Source: Fundidesulfovibrio putealis DSM 16056
Lineage (GTDB): Bacteria > Desulfobacterota > Desulfovibrionia > Desulfovibrionales > Desulfovibrionaceae
DNA: 64,000 bases
NCBI RefSeq assembly: GCF_000429325.1
Contig: NZ_AUBQ01000013.1
Location: 1 to 64,000 of the forward strand
Direction of reading: 5' to 3'
Below the pieces are notes generated by a model, which saw only the letters and a list, made by a program, of their open reading frames with translations, was not told the DNA's origin and made no database searches. Made by a program: the position numbers and the translations under genes. Shown here in pieces: positions 1 through 8,787 of the stretch. Each line of letters starts with the position of its first letter. The first letter of the stretch is position 1.

Positions 1-141
1 AGTTTCGGCTATCTCTCGGACCTGGGCCAGCTTTCTGCGGCCCATGAGGTGTGTCTTGGCTATCTGCCTGTCCGATTCGCCAAGGCGCATCCGGACAAGA
101 GCATGGCGATATTCAAACATCTCGAACCTCCGATTGGACAT
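1..141 (-). CDS. istA: IS21-family transposase IstA, N-terminal part (cut by window edge)
   Basis: Reading the minus strand from an ATG at 141 gives 47 codons open to the window edge. They contain the stretches MFEYRHALVRMRLGESDRQIAK and LMGRRKLAQVRE, here split only for display, which match the N-terminal helix-turn-helix region of IS21-family IstA transposases. IstA is the DDE transposase of these elements and works with the ATPase IstB. The gene starts just inside a tandem-repeat array (222-330) that looks like the element end, as expected for IS21. Only the N-terminal end is in the window, so whether the gene is intact is unknown. Confidence 0.75.
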   Translation of the reverse strand, partial: MSNRRFEMFEYRHALVRMRLGESDRQIAKTHLMGRRKLAQVREIAET

Positions 142-221
142 CCCGCGTACCTCCCGCTCGTGAATCCGGCGGAAATACGTGGCATCTCGAAGGTCCGAAA
201 CCCGGTTCGGCCAGGCTAGAC

Positions 222-343
222 TGGCTCCATTACCTGATCATCAAATGGCCCCATTGCGTGAGCACTGGGTGGCTCCATTAGGTGAACATCCGGTGGCTCC
301 ATTGGGTGAACATCGAATGGACCCATAGGGGCGGTCGCCGACA
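222..343. mobile_element. IS21-type terminal repeats and probable element end
   Basis: Five imperfect 24-bp units begin exactly at 222, 246, 270, 294 and 318, each opening TGGCTCCATT or a close variant and continuing GGTGAACATC in the best copies. IS21 elements carry several such repeats as transposase binding sites at their ends. The outermost unit runs into GGTCGCCGACA ending at 343, so the minus strand would start TGTCGGCGACC, agreeing with the TG...CA termini of the family. The partner end and target duplication lie outside the window. Confidence 0.7.
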
Positions 344-842
344 GTTCATTCCTCCATATCTCGCTCCTCTTGGAAGCTCCAGAGCCGGGGAAGCCCAATC
401 CCCCAGCTCCAGGGAAAAGCTCCAGGGCGGCCCTGTTATGTGGGAAATTGGGGGACAGGGGAGGCTGAGGGGTGCTGGGGCTTTTGGCCGAGAGGCAGAT
501 GGAATTTGGACGGTGCAGACACAGGGCCGGGCATATTCACCGGGAGCCCTTCGTCATCAACTGCCAGCATGCGTTTCACACCTGTACCGCCCCAGCACTT
601 CAGCTCTTTGCCTGCTTACACCCGTTGCGATCGAAACGAATGGAAGAAGCGGGAAACGAGGAGGCTGACGGGGAAATGGGGCTTTGTGCACAGGCAGGAA
701 CTGTACTTGACCAAAAGCGAACTACCCAGCTTCGTGCGCATCTATTCTTTATCAATCAACAAACACCACATGACAAATCGGGAAACCCTACCTATCTTCC
801 TTCCGAATATTACCTTAGCCTCCTACCCAGGGGGAGTTAAAC
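344..842. other. Gap with no convincing gene
   Basis: This interval joins the IS21 end to the zinc-ribbon gene. Overlapping reading frames of 120-170 codons exist on the plus strand, but none has a good ribosome-binding site, recognisable motif or domain-like composition. It may be decayed DNA next to the insertion sequence. Confidence 0.5.
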
Positions 843-1223
843 GTGCTGGTAGAATGCAGATGCGGAGAGCAAATCCGTTTACGAGACAAAGCATGCAGCT
901 GCTGCGGACAGTCGACATCCGTATGGAGACAGTACGAGAGGTATGTACATAAACTTGCTGGCGATGTAAGAACAATCAGCATTGCGGACTTCGTTTATTG
1001 CCTACTGTTTGGCCCGCTGTATTTCATGTCACTCAAGATGTGGAAACCAATGGCTGTCATGACAATTACCTTTGCAGGTTTCTTCATATCTTCAAGTTAC
1101 AACACCATGTTTCCATTAGTCGCCCCCATATATTTCGCGATCAATTGGATCGGCTATCCAGCGATGGCAATGCGCCTCAAGCGGCGGCACTATATAGCCC
1201 TAGGATATGAATCCAGATACTAA
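843..1223 (+). CDS. Small zinc-ribbon membrane protein, function unknown
   Basis: 126 residues from a GTG start preceded by the purine-rich ribosome-binding site GGGGGAG. The N-terminus has five cysteines (C5, C7, C18, C20, C21) forming a short zinc-ribbon-like knuckle. It is followed by two or three hydrophobic segments between about residues 47 and 110 and a basic tail (LKRRH). This resembles the general plan of small zinc-ribbon or DUF2628-like inner-membrane proteins, but I cannot name a family. Base composition is more AT-rich than most of the window, and the gene sits between an IS end and an orphan kinase, so horizontal acquisition is likely. Confidence 0.6.
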   Translation: MLVECRCGEQIRLRDKACSCCGQSTSVWRQYERYVHKLAGDVRTISIADFVYCLLFGPLYFMSLKMWKPMAVMTITFAGFFISSSYNTMFPLVAPIYFAINWIGYPAMAMRLKRRHYIALGYESRY

Positions 1224-1345
1224 TTGCGGTATTAATGTCCCCCAAACACCACAGGATCCTTCGCTCTCACCGATACCAGGGTACTGAAGCAACTCTTTCG
1301 TTTTGTGCAGGATCATAATCCTCTGACTGTGTCACCACTGACACT

Positions 1346-3367
1346 CTAAAATTTATCGGTGCGATTCGGCGAAATTGGCAAGCGGACAATAAACTTGGTG
1401 CCCTTGTCAGGCATAGACTCGACATTAATTGTGCCATTATGATTGTCAACAATAATGAAATAAGACACAGAAAGGCCGAGCCCCGTACCCTTTCCGACGG
1501 GTTTAGTAGTGAAAAACGGCTCGAAGACGTGCCTGCTGACGTCCTCGGCGATGCCAGACCCATTGTCTTCAATCTCAATGCACGCCCACTCACCGTCCGC
1601 AAACGTTTTTAATGAGATGACTGGAGAAGGAGTCCCGGCCATGGCCTGAGCTGCGTTGGTTAGGATGTTCATAACTACTTGCTGAATTTGCGCTTCAATA
1701 CATGAAACAAGTGGCAGGACGGGGTCATAATCTCGAACAGTCCGAATATGCCTGAAATCGTATTTCTTTTCCAAGTCGTAGTCCGTAGAACAAAGCTCTA
1801 AGGTCTTATCCAAAAGAGCGTTTATGCTTATCGGGACATGGCCTGATGTACTTTTGCGACTAAACTCAAGCATGCTTGAAACTATATGAGCGGCTCTTTC
1901 TCCAGCATGCTGTATGGACTCAAGCGCAGAAAAGATGCCGCGTTTCTCCATATAGCACTTGATCGAGTCAAATGAGCATCCGGCATGCGCTGCAGCACTT
2001 AAATTCCCTGGAATTTCAGCTGCAAGGCGACTCATCAACACCTGAACATTCTGCACAATTCCGCTTAAGGGATTATTTATCTCGTGCGCCATCCCGGCAG
2101 CTAATCCGCCAACGCTCATCATTTTTTCAGATTGAATTATCAAATCCTGCATCTTCTTGCGACCGGTGATGTCGAGATACAACGTTGCGACCGCCCTATG
2201 TCCTGTTTTGAAAACATATACCTCGAAGACTCCTGAAATATTTTTGTCCTGATATGGCGTCTCGAACGTCTGCATGCAGATTTTTCCAAGCGCAACCTCT
2301 CGATACATTTCCGGTATGTTAGTCCCATTGAGACCTGGGAAAGCGTCCTCAATGAACATGCCAATGAGCTTTGAATGCTCAATGTTAAGCAAACTGTCTG
2401 ACGCTGGGTTTGCAGCAACAAGGATCAATCGATCATTCTCATCTAATTGGTAGAAATGTATGCCCATCGGAGAAGATTCCACAATGCTTTTGAAACGCTC
2501 CTCAGACACACTCAATGCATGCTCAGCTAGCTTTCTCTCGGTGATATCACGAACGTTAACGAATACCCCACGGATATCTGGATTCTCCAGTTGGTTCGTC
2601 CCCCATGCTTCAAGATACACCCATGAGCCGTTCTTATGCTTATGTCTGTACTGAGTCCCCCCCATTCCATCCTTCAAAATTGTTGTAAACGTTGCCATAA
2701 CCCGCTCCTGATCATCTGGGTGAATCATTGTCTTGATGACAGGAATCCCTATCAGTTCTGACGGATTGTACCCCAGCATCCTCTCAACCGCATCACTGAC
2801 AAAAATTTGAATTCCTTCCGCATCAAGAATTGTTATCGAATCAAATGAGTACCGGACAATCTCCGAGAAACGCCGTTCTCTCGCCAGAATAGTCTCTTCA
2901 GTCAGCTTGTTTTCAGTTATATCCTCCACACTGACTAATGCGTACCGCATTCCGTCAATATAGAGTGGAGTAACGGCAAATTTCACCCATAAGACATCCT
3001 GGTCTCTGTCAGAGTAAAAACGGGATTCGCCGCGCAGACCTGCGGCCCCTCCCTCACCCTTCAGAATCGTTTCGATGGCGTTGCTCAACTCGCATTGCAG
3101 ACATTCAGGGGATTGACCGCACTCACTTTGATTCAAACTTCTGCTTCTACATGCAATGAGGTCGCAGAAGCAATTCGTGCATTCAGTCGGGTGGAACTTA
3201 AACAAATCTCGGGCAATGGAGTTGATAAACAGGAGGGTGCGATCTTGGCCAATGACGAACATGCTCATCGGCGAGGCTTCGAGAACTGTGCGCAGGCTGG
3301 TCTTGGCGTCCAACAACGCATCCACCTTCCGTTCGTCAGGACTTGAGTTGTTACGGTGCTTGGCCAT
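1346..3367 (-). CDS. Multi-PAS sensor histidine kinase, orphan
   Basis: About 673 residues from an ATG at 3367 that has a GAGG ribosome-binding site. A TTG at 3400 is a longer alternative. Three PAS domains lie in roughly the first 420 residues. The first carries a cysteine-rich insert (CTNCFCDLIAC followed by three more Cys), a pattern known in some deltaproteobacterial PAS domains. The kinase core shows the H-box AHEINNPLSG with the phosphorylated His, an N-box around NILTNAAQAM, and the G-boxes DNGSGIAED and GKGTGLGLS. No transmembrane segment is seen, so it is probably a cytoplasmic sensor. No response regulator is adjacent. The gene is AT-richer than core genes and lies in the putative island. 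Confidence 0.9.
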   Translation of the reverse strand: MAKHRNNSSPDERKVDALLDAKTSLRTVLEASPMSMFVIGQDRTLLFINSIARDLFKFHPTECTNCFCDLIACRSRSLNQSECGQSPECLQCELSNAIETILKGEGGAAGLRGESRFYSDRDQDVLWVKFAVTPLYIDGMRYALVSVEDITENKLTEETILARERRFSEIVRYSFDSITILDAEGIQIFVSDAVERMLGYNPSELIGIPVIKTMIHPDDQERVMATFTTILKDGMGGTQYRHKHKNGSWVYLEAWGTNQLENPDIRGVFVNVRDITERKLAEHALSVSEERFKSIVESSPMGIHFYQLDENDRLILVAANPASDSLLNIEHSKLIGMFIEDAFPGLNGTNIPEMYREVALGKICMQTFETPYQDKNISGVFEVYVFKTGHRAVATLYLDITGRKKMQDLIIQSEKMMSVGGLAAGMAHEINNPLSGIVQNVQVLMSRLAAEIPGNLSAAAHAGCSFDSIKCYMEKRGIFSALESIQHAGERAAHIVSSMLEFSRKSTSGHVPISINALLDKTLELCSTDYDLEKKYDFRHIRTVRDYDPVLPLVSCIEAQIQQVVMNILTNAAQAMAGTPSPVISLKTFADGEWACIEIEDNGSGIAEDVSRHVFEPFFTTKPVGKGTGLGLSVSYFIIVDNHNGTINVESMPDKGTKFIVRLPISPNRTDKF

Positions 3368-3896
3368 CGAAACCTCGCCAGGAATGATCCTCTTTTCCAA
3401 CTCTTAAGACACATGACGAGCCTGTACAAGGATTATACAAAGAGAGCCCCAGCAGACAAACTGCCCAGAGTAAATCCCTAATCCCCTGTGACTCACTGCA
3501 GCTGTCCCCGCGTCAAAACTTACGTCATCACTCATCCAGGTAGAAAATGATGCGCGACACCAACCCTGGTCATCCCTCGTCCTTCGACTTTCTCCATAGA
3601 TGCACCGGAGATGTCCGAATGTCCAAACCGACGCAGCCGCCCAGGATCAGTAAACACCCCAGGTGCCCGCAACCCTTTTATTTTTCCCAGAAAGGTCGCT
3701 TTCAAAATAGCTCAAGCTCAAGCCCCGTCAGCGCTTCATCATCCTTCGGAGCATTTGCGAATACCCAGGCCAGGAGCAGCAAAACCCAATACCCACCACC
3801 GCTTGAAAATCCACCAAGAGTCCCTTCGCCAAGGGCCTCATGCTCCGCTCCGTCTTCTCCAGGAGAAAACATCAATACCCAGCGAATAGACGCAGC

Positions 3897-3928
3897 AAAA
3901 GACAACCTCTTGAAAAACTTTCAAGAGG
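3897..3928 (-). terminator. Rho-independent terminator, minus strand
   Basis: A perfect 10-bp inverted repeat, CCTCTTGAAA / TTTCAAGAGG, with a 3-nt loop (3906-3928). On the minus strand it is followed by the T-rich TTGTCTTTT (3905-3897). It would end transcripts from the right, after the tRNA-Ala terminator. Confidence 0.6.
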
Positions 3929-4022
3929 CCTTCGTCTTCGATGATCAAACAGGGGTGATTGTGCTTCGCTGGATCAGCTCAGCCTGGGGGTGCCAACAAC
4001 TTTTGTTGGCGGATGTTGGCTA

Positions 4023-4064
4023 AGTAAAAATTTGAAGGGGTTACCCAGTTTCCTGGATAACCCC
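4023..4064 (-). terminator. Terminator downstream of tRNA-Ala
   Basis: GGGGTTA and CCAG pair with CTGG and TAACCCC around one mismatch and a 4-nt loop (4037-4064). On the minus strand the hairpin is followed by TTCAAATTTTTAC. It lies 10 nt past the tRNA 3' end. Confidence 0.75.
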
Positions 4065-4074
4065 TTGAAATAAG

Positions 4075-4150
<76 letters not shown>

Positions 4151-4285
4151 ACACGGGAGAACTGCTTTTGCCCGAGACTTTCGAATCCGTCAACAGCAAA
4201 TTTTCATTTTTTAAAAATTTCTTCATCCCCCCTTCCCTCGCGCAGGTCCCGCCTGATACATCCAGCCCGTCTGGAGGCTTCTAAC

Positions 4286-5281
4286 GTGCTAGCCCTGCTG
4301 CATCGACTTCTCATCAAAACCGTCTGGCTCGTCGTGGTGTTCCTGGGGATCACCCTGGTGAGCTTCTGGGTCATGCATCTGGCCCCCGGCAAACCCACCG
4401 ACCTCCAGACGGACCTGAACCCGCTCATCACCCCCGAGGCCGTGGCGCGCCTGGAAAAGCTCTACGGCCTGGACCAGCCCGTGCACATCCAATACTGGCT
4501 GTGGCTGAAACGCCTCTCCAAGCTGGACTTCGGCAACGCCCTCACCGGCGACCGCCGCCCCGTCTGGGACAAGATCAAGGAGCGACTGCCGCTTACCTTC
4601 GGCATGAACCTGGCCGCGCTTATCCTCACGCTCTCTTTGGCCATCCCAATAGGCGTCACGGCAGCGGCCAAACAGAACGGCTTCTTCGACCGGGCGTCCA
4701 CCGTGTTCGTGTTCGTGGGCTTTGCCATGCCCGGATTCTGGCTGGCGCTGTTGTTGATGCTGCTTTTCGGCATCGTCTGGCCCATTTTCCCCATCTCGGG
4801 CCTGACCTCGCCGGACCACGCCCTGATGCCCTGGTGGCGCCAGACCCTGGACCTGTGCGCGCATCTGGCCCTGCCCATGTTCATCTACGTGTTCGGCGGG
4901 CTTGCGGGCATGAGCCGTTACATGCGCTCCTCCATGCTGGAGGTGCTGCGCCAGGACTACATTCTCACCGCGCGCGCCAAGGGCCTGTCCGAACGCGTGG
5001 TCATCTACCGCCACGCCCTGCGAAACGCCCTGCTGCCGGTGATCACCCTGCTGGGCCTGTCCATCCCCGGCCTCATCGGCGGCTCGGTCATCATCGAGCA
5101 GATATTCTCCCTGCCGGGCCTGGGGCAGCTCTTCTACCAGGGCGTCATGTCGCGCGACTATCCGCTCATTATGGCCAACCTGGTGCTCGGCGCGGGCCTG
5201 ACCCTGGCCGGAAACATGCTGGCCGACGTGGGCTACTCCCTGGCCGACCCGCGCATCCGCTCCGGAGGCGGCAATGGCTGA
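4286..5281 (+). CDS. DppB/OppB-type ABC transporter permease
   Basis: 331 residues from a GTG at 4286 with CTGGAGG 8 nt upstream. An earlier in-frame ATG at 4109 would run through the tRNA and is unlikely. The protein has the N-terminal helix, the long periplasmic loop (residues about 35-95) and the five further helices typical of DppB/OppB. The cytoplasmic EAA loop is at about 219-252 ([19 protein letters not shown]). It would form half of the channel for di- or oligopeptides or nickel chelates. It overlaps the next permease gene by 8 bp. No binding protein or ATPase gene lies beside the pair, so the substrate cannot be assigned. Confidence 0.92.
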   Translation: MLALLHRLLIKTVWLVVVFLGITLVSFWVMHLAPGKPTDLQTDLNPLITPEAVARLEKLYGLDQPVHIQYWLWLKRLSKLDFGNALTGDRRPVWDKIKERLPLTFGMNLAALILTLSLAIPIGVTAAAKQNGFFDRASTVFVFVGFAMPGFWLALLLMLLFGIVWPIFPISGLTSPDHALMPWWRQTLDLCAHLALPMFIYVFGGLAGMSRYMRSSMLEVLRQDYILTARAKGLSERVVIYRHALRNALLPVITLLGLSIPGLIGGSVIIEQIFSLPGLGQLFYQGVMSRDYPLIMANLVLGAGLTLAGNMLADVGYSLADPRIRSGGGNG

Positions 5282-6107
5282 TTCCGGCCTGCGCCGCGCC
5301 CTGGCGCACCCCATGTTCGTGGCGGGCATGGGCCTTGTGGGGCTCATCTCCCTGGCGGCCATCTTCGCGCCGCTCATCACGCCCATTGACCCGACGGCCC
5401 TGGATGTGAACAACGTGCTCAGGGCCCCGAGCCTCGCCCATCCCTTCGGCACCGACGCCCTGGGGCGCGACGTGCTCTCGCGCATGCTCTACGGCGGGCG
5501 CGTGTCTTTGTGGGTTGGCTTTCTGGCCGTGGGCCTGTCCGTGGCGCTTGGGCTCTTCTTCGGCCTCGTTGCGGGCTACTTCGGCGGCCTGATCGACGAA
5601 GTGGTGATGCGCGGCGTGGACGTAATGCTCTGCTTCCCGTCGTTTTTCCTGATTCTGGCGGTGATCGCCTTTCTGGAGCCGTCGCTGACCAACATCATGA
5701 TAATAATCGGCCTGACCTCCTGGATGGGCGTGGCCCGACTCGTGCGCGCCGAGGCACTGACGCTCAAGCACCGCGACTTCGTGCGCGCTGCCAAGCTGGC
5801 CGGGGCCGGGAACCCGCGCATTCTGCTGCGACACATCCTGCCCAACGCCGCCGCGCCCGTGCTGGTGTCGGCGACGCTTGGCGTGGCGGGCGCGATACTG
5901 ACCGAATCGTCGCTGTCGTTCCTGGGGCTCGGGGTGCAGCCGCCCATGCCCTCCTGGGGCAACATGCTGCTGGAAGGCAAGGAAGTGCTTGAGATCGCCC
6001 CTTGGCTATCGCTCTTCCCAGGTATCGCCATCCTGCTGACCGTGCTGGGGTACAACCTGCTGGGCGAATCGCTGCGAGACATTCTGGACCCGAGGCTGAG
6101 GCAGTAA
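5274..6107 (+). CDS. DppC/OppC-type ABC transporter permease
   Basis: 277 residues; the ATG lies inside the end of the upstream permease gene after GGAGGCGGCA, so translation is probably coupled. The sequence has the DppC N-terminal segment, with [13 protein letters not shown] and [15 protein letters not shown] characteristic of the family. Six membrane helices are likely, with an EAA loop at about 163-197 ([14 protein letters not shown]). It should pair with the DppB-type protein as the second transmembrane subunit. The ATPases and the solute-binding protein must be encoded elsewhere, since recN follows after a 340-bp repeat-rich gap. Confidence 0.92.
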   Translation: MADSGLRRALAHPMFVAGMGLVGLISLAAIFAPLITPIDPTALDVNNVLRAPSLAHPFGTDALGRDVLSRMLYGGRVSLWVGFLAVGLSVALGLFFGLVAGYFGGLIDEVVMRGVDVMLCFPSFFLILAVIAFLEPSLTNIMIIIGLTSWMGVARLVRAEALTLKHRDFVRAAKLAGAGNPRILLRHILPNAAAPVLVSATLGVAGAILTESSLSFLGLGVQPPMPSWGNMLLEGKEVLEIAPWLSLFPGIAILLTVLGYNLLGESLRDILDPRLRQ

Positions 6108-6125
6108 GAGAATAGTAAGAGATGA

Positions 6126-6187
6126 CCAGGGCTCTGCCCTGGACCCGCCAGGGGGATGATCCCCCTGGACCCTCAATGGGCTTCGCA
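6126..6187. repeat. Dispersed multi-hairpin repeat, copy 1
   Basis: It contains CCAGGGC-TCT-GCCCTGG, then CCCG, then the 10-bp-arm hairpin CCAGGGGGAT-G-ATCCCCCTGG, then ACCCTCAATGGGCTTCGCA. The same arrangement recurs at 31180, 31707, 46411 and 46617, in both orientations. Confidence 0.8.
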
Positions 6188-6207
6188 TTCTTGAGCGGGG
6201 GCGCTAG

Positions 6208-6319
6208 CTGGGGGTTGGGAATTGTAATGGGCGTGCCATGCGCGGCGGGCGACGAATCGTCTTCAAATCGATTCGAGTCCGCCGCGCATGGCACGAACGG
6301 GACAACTCCCAACCCCCAG
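6208..6319. repeat. 112-bp nested palindrome
   Basis: The outer arms CTGGGGGTTGGGAATTG (6208-6224) and CAACTCCCAACCCCCAG (6303-6319) match at 16 of 17 positions. The inner arms GTGCCATGCGCGGCGG (6233-6248) and CCGCCGCGCATGGCAC (6279-6294) match perfectly. A small GAATCG/CGATTC stem sits in the centre. It could extrude as a cruciform or fold in RNA. Confidence 0.9.
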
Positions 6320-6393
6320 CCCCCAATCGACGAAACGACATACTGTCGCGCTGGAATGCGAAGCTACTTAATAGTTTTTGAGAGGAGGTCCCG

Positions 6394-6423
6394 GAGGAGA
6401 ACTTTTTTCAAAAAGTTCTCCTC
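6394..6423. repeat. 30-bp inverted repeat before recN
   Basis: The arms GAGGAGAACTTTTT (6394-6407) and AAAAAGTTCTCCTC (6410-6423) are perfectly complementary with a 2-nt loop. It lies 10 nt upstream of the recN ribosome-binding site and could act as a terminator for upstream readthrough, or be another dispersed element. Confidence 0.75.
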
Positions 6424-6447
6424 TGGGCCGCCGGAGGCACTCCACTC

Positions 6448-8061
6448 GTGATAGAACTCTTGCGCATCAAGAACCTGGCCCTCATAGCCGACGTGGAGCT
6501 CGAATTCGCGCCGGGCCTGAACGTGCTGACCGGCGAGACAGGCGCGGGCAAGACCTTCGTGCTCAAAGCCCTGGAATTCCTCACCGGCGAGCGCCTCACC
6601 CCGGACATGGTCCGCCCCGGCGCGGAGAAGGCCCAGGTGGAGGCCCTGTTCGTGGACCAGGGGGAAGACCTGATCCTTAGGCGCGAGCTCTCGGCGCAGA
6701 CGGGCCGCGCCCGCCTGTACATCAACGACCAGCTGGCCACCCAGGACGCCGTGCGCGAACTGAAGCCGCGCCTCTTGCTTCACGCCAGCCAGCACGGCCA
6801 GCAGCAACTTCTGGCCCCGGCCTTCCAGGCCAGACTGCTCGATCACTTCCTGCCGGACGCGGGGCTCCTGGAAGAACGCAACGGGCTGGTGCGCGAGCTG
6901 ACCGGCCTGGAGCGCGACATCCAGTCTCTGCACGAGCGCCTCGCCCACCTGGAAGACCGGCGCGAAGTGCTGGAGTTGAAGCGCGCCGAAATCGACAAGG
7001 TTGCTCCCCTGGAAGGCGAGGAAGAGGCCCTCATGGAGCGCCAGCAGACGCTGCGAATCGCCCGCAAGGCGCGGGCCGCGCTGGACGCGTCCCTGGACAT
7101 GCTGCACGGCGAGGCGGGCATCCCGGCGGGCCTTGGCAGACTGGAGCGGGAACTGGCCGCGCTGGCCCAGACCTCGGAGAACTTCCAGGCTGACCTGGAG
7201 GTCGTACGCGAGGCGCGGCTCAGCCTGTCGGATCTGGCTGGACGCCTGCGCGGCGGGCTGCCGGGCCTGGAGGACGACCCCGAGGCCGTGGAATCGCGCC
7301 TGTGGGAGCTGGCGCAGCTCAAGCGCAAGCTCAAGCTGTCCATGCCCGAGGTGCTGGCCCTTGGCCGCGAGATCGAGGAGAACCTGAACTTTCTGGACAA
7401 CGCGGGCCTCGACTTCAAGCGCATGGACCGCCTCCGGGGCGAACTGCGCGCCCGGCTGGGCGTTGCGCTCGAGGCCCTGGACGCAGCTCGCAACGAAGCC
7501 GCTGTGGCGCTTGGCGCGCGCATCGAGGAAGAACTGCGGGGACTGGGCTTCTCGGAGCACGTGCGCGTGCTGTTCGAGTTCGTCCCCGTGGAGTTGTTCC
7601 CGGCGGACGAGGCCCATCCACCCCTGACAGAGCGCTCCGCCCGGCTGCTGTTCGCGCCGAACCCAGGCCAGCCGCCCCGCCCGCTGGACCGCATCGCCTC
7701 TGGCGGCGAGCTGTCGCGCTTTCTGCTGGCCCTTACCAGCCTGCGCGCCGGAAGCGACACGGCCACGCTGATCTTCGACGAGGTGGACGCGGGAATCGGC
7801 GGCATCACCCTGAACCGCGTGGGCGAGCGGTTGAAGCAGCTGGCCGCCAAACGCCAGATGCTGCTGATTACCCATTGGCCGCAGTTGGCCGCGCTGGCGG
7901 GCAGGCACTTCCTGGTGGCCAAGCACGTCAGCGACGGCCAGACCGAGACCACCGTGACCGGCCTGGATGGCCCGGGGCTGGCCGACGAACTCTCTCGTAT
8001 GGCCGGTGGCGGCGAACAAGGGCAGGCCTTGGCCGGAAAGCTTCTGGAAGCGCAGGGTTGA
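6448..8061 (+). CDS. recN: DNA repair ATPase RecN
   Basis: 537 residues from a GTG after GGAGG. The family length is about 550, so it is full size. RecN is an SMC-like ATPase that acts at double-strand breaks in recombinational repair. The Walker A motif GETGAGKT is at residues 29-36, a long coiled-coil region occupies about 150-360, the ABC signature SGGELSRF is near 418, and Walker [13 protein letters not shown] is near 441-452. The nucleotide-binding halves come together when the coiled coil folds back. The gene stands alone between a palindromic gap and a convergent gene. Confidence 0.96.
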   Translation: MIELLRIKNLALIADVELEFAPGLNVLTGETGAGKTFVLKALEFLTGERLTPDMVRPGAEKAQVEALFVDQGEDLILRRELSAQTGRARLYINDQLATQDAVRELKPRLLLHASQHGQQQLLAPAFQARLLDHFLPDAGLLEERNGLVRELTGLERDIQSLHERLAHLEDRREVLELKRAEIDKVAPLEGEEEALMERQQTLRIARKARAALDASLDMLHGEAGIPAGLGRLERELAALAQTSENFQADLEVVREARLSLSDLAGRLRGGLPGLEDDPEAVESRLWELAQLKRKLKLSMPEVLALGREIEENLNFLDNAGLDFKRMDRLRGELRARLGVALEALDAARNEAAVALGARIEEELRGLGFSEHVRVLFEFVPVELFPADEAHPPLTERSARLLFAPNPGQPPRPLDRIASGGELSRFLLALTSLRAGSDTATLIFDEVDAGIGGITLNRVGERLKQLAAKRQMLLITHWPQLAALAGRHFLVAKHVSDGQTETTVTGLDGPGLADELSRMAGGGEQGQALAGKLLEAQG

Positions 8062-8073
8062 TCGAGTAAGCCG

Positions 8074-8724
8074 CTACAACTCCTGCCTCCCTGCCGCCAG
8101 GGCGTACGCCTTGAGCGGTGCGATGTAGGCCTCCAGCGCCCTGACCGTGGCATGCCCCACGATGCCCACGCGCGAACGCATGGTCATGGGCAGGCTCCCG
8201 GCGATGAGCGCCGCCGCGCCTTCCAGCCTTACCGCCGCATCGCCCAGCCGCTTGGCCAGCCCCGCCTGGAGCGCCGGGCACTCCTGAAGCGCAGCCGAAC
8301 GCATCAGCGACAGGGTGTCCTGGCACTGCTCGTAGAGCACCCGCGCCAGCACCATGCCGTAGAACACGTGCAGATCGGCCTTGCCGTCCAGCACGTCGCG
8401 GCTCATGGGTTCGGCCATGGCGTCCAATTCCGGCATCACCCGCGCCAAAGCGTCTCGCCCCGGACGCAGCTGTTTCTCCAGGCTTTCCAGCGTGGCCGGA
8501 GTTTCAGAACCCGGCGGCCCCGGCTGGCCCTGCGCCCAGGCCGGGGAGAAGCCCCCCAGGCAAGCCAGCGCAAGGACCAAGCAAACCGCAATTCCGTTTT
8601 TTCCCATAAACCAGCCGCAGGACGCCATGCCCGTTGACTCTGGAGCCGACCGTCTTACGGCCCCTCGGACAGGAGCCGTCATCGTCCAAGCCATACCGTC
8701 CTGGCGCGCAATATCCGTCAACAT
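8074..8724 (-). CDS. Exported or membrane-anchored protein, function unknown
   Basis: 216 residues from an ATG at 8724 with the strong ribosome-binding site AAGGAGGGG 8 nt upstream. The hydrophobic stretch GIAVCLVLALACLGGF at about 44-60, followed by SPAWAQ, reads as a signal peptide with a cleavable Ala-X-Ala-like site. An internal ATG at 8607 (MGKNG) would give a conventional signal peptide and is the alternative start. The rest is alpha-helical and Leu/Ala-rich with no catalytic motif that I recognise. It is convergent with recN (12 bp apart) and divergent from the glycan cluster. Confidence 0.7.
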   Translation of the reverse strand: MLTDIARQDGMAWTMTAPVRGAVRRSAPESTGMASCGWFMGKNGIAVCLVLALACLGGFSPAWAQGQPGPPGSETPATLESLEKQLRPGRDALARVMPELDAMAEPMSRDVLDGKADLHVFYGMVLARVLYEQCQDTLSLMRSAALQECPALQAGLAKRLGDAAVRLEGAAALIAGSLPMTMRSRVGIVGHATVRALEAYIAPLKAYALAAGRQEL

Positions 8725-8787
8725 TGACTTCCCCCTCCTTCAGCCGTAAGGCCAAAGCCGGTTATCATCCCTTCTCCTGGAGACTCC

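Larger units (their letters stand above)
3368..4074. other. Gap with hairpins and a possible decayed small gene
   Basis: No confident gene. On the minus strand around 3702-3905 two frames each look protein-like over part of their length. One starts at an ATG near 3846 with GGAG upstream, and the other continues as a hydrophobic helix containing YWVLLLLAWVF. A frameshifted small membrane-protein gene would explain this. Perfect inverted repeats occur at 3906-3928 and 3992-4010. Confidence 0.4.
6108..6447. other. Repeat-rich gap between permease operon and recN
   Basis: No gene. The gap holds a copy of the dispersed multi-hairpin repeat (6126-6187), a 112-bp nested palindrome (6208-6319) and a 30-bp near-perfect inverted repeat (6394-6423) directly before the recN ribosome-binding site. 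Confidence 0.8.

Noticed and set aside
222-330. Regular 24-bp repeats considered as a CRISPR array
   Set aside because: The units are directly tandem with no spacers, are degenerate, and adjoin istA, so they are insertion-sequence end repeats.
3547-4023. 158-codon plus-strand frame
   Set aside because: Its composition is Pro/Ser-rich without a motif, there is no ribosome-binding site, and it crosses two perfect hairpins; a decayed minus-strand gene fits better.
4289-5485. 398-codon minus-strand frame opposite the permease genes
   Set aside because: It is antisense to clear DppB/DppC proteins, rich in Gly, Gln and His as expected for a GC-rich shadow frame, and has no motif.
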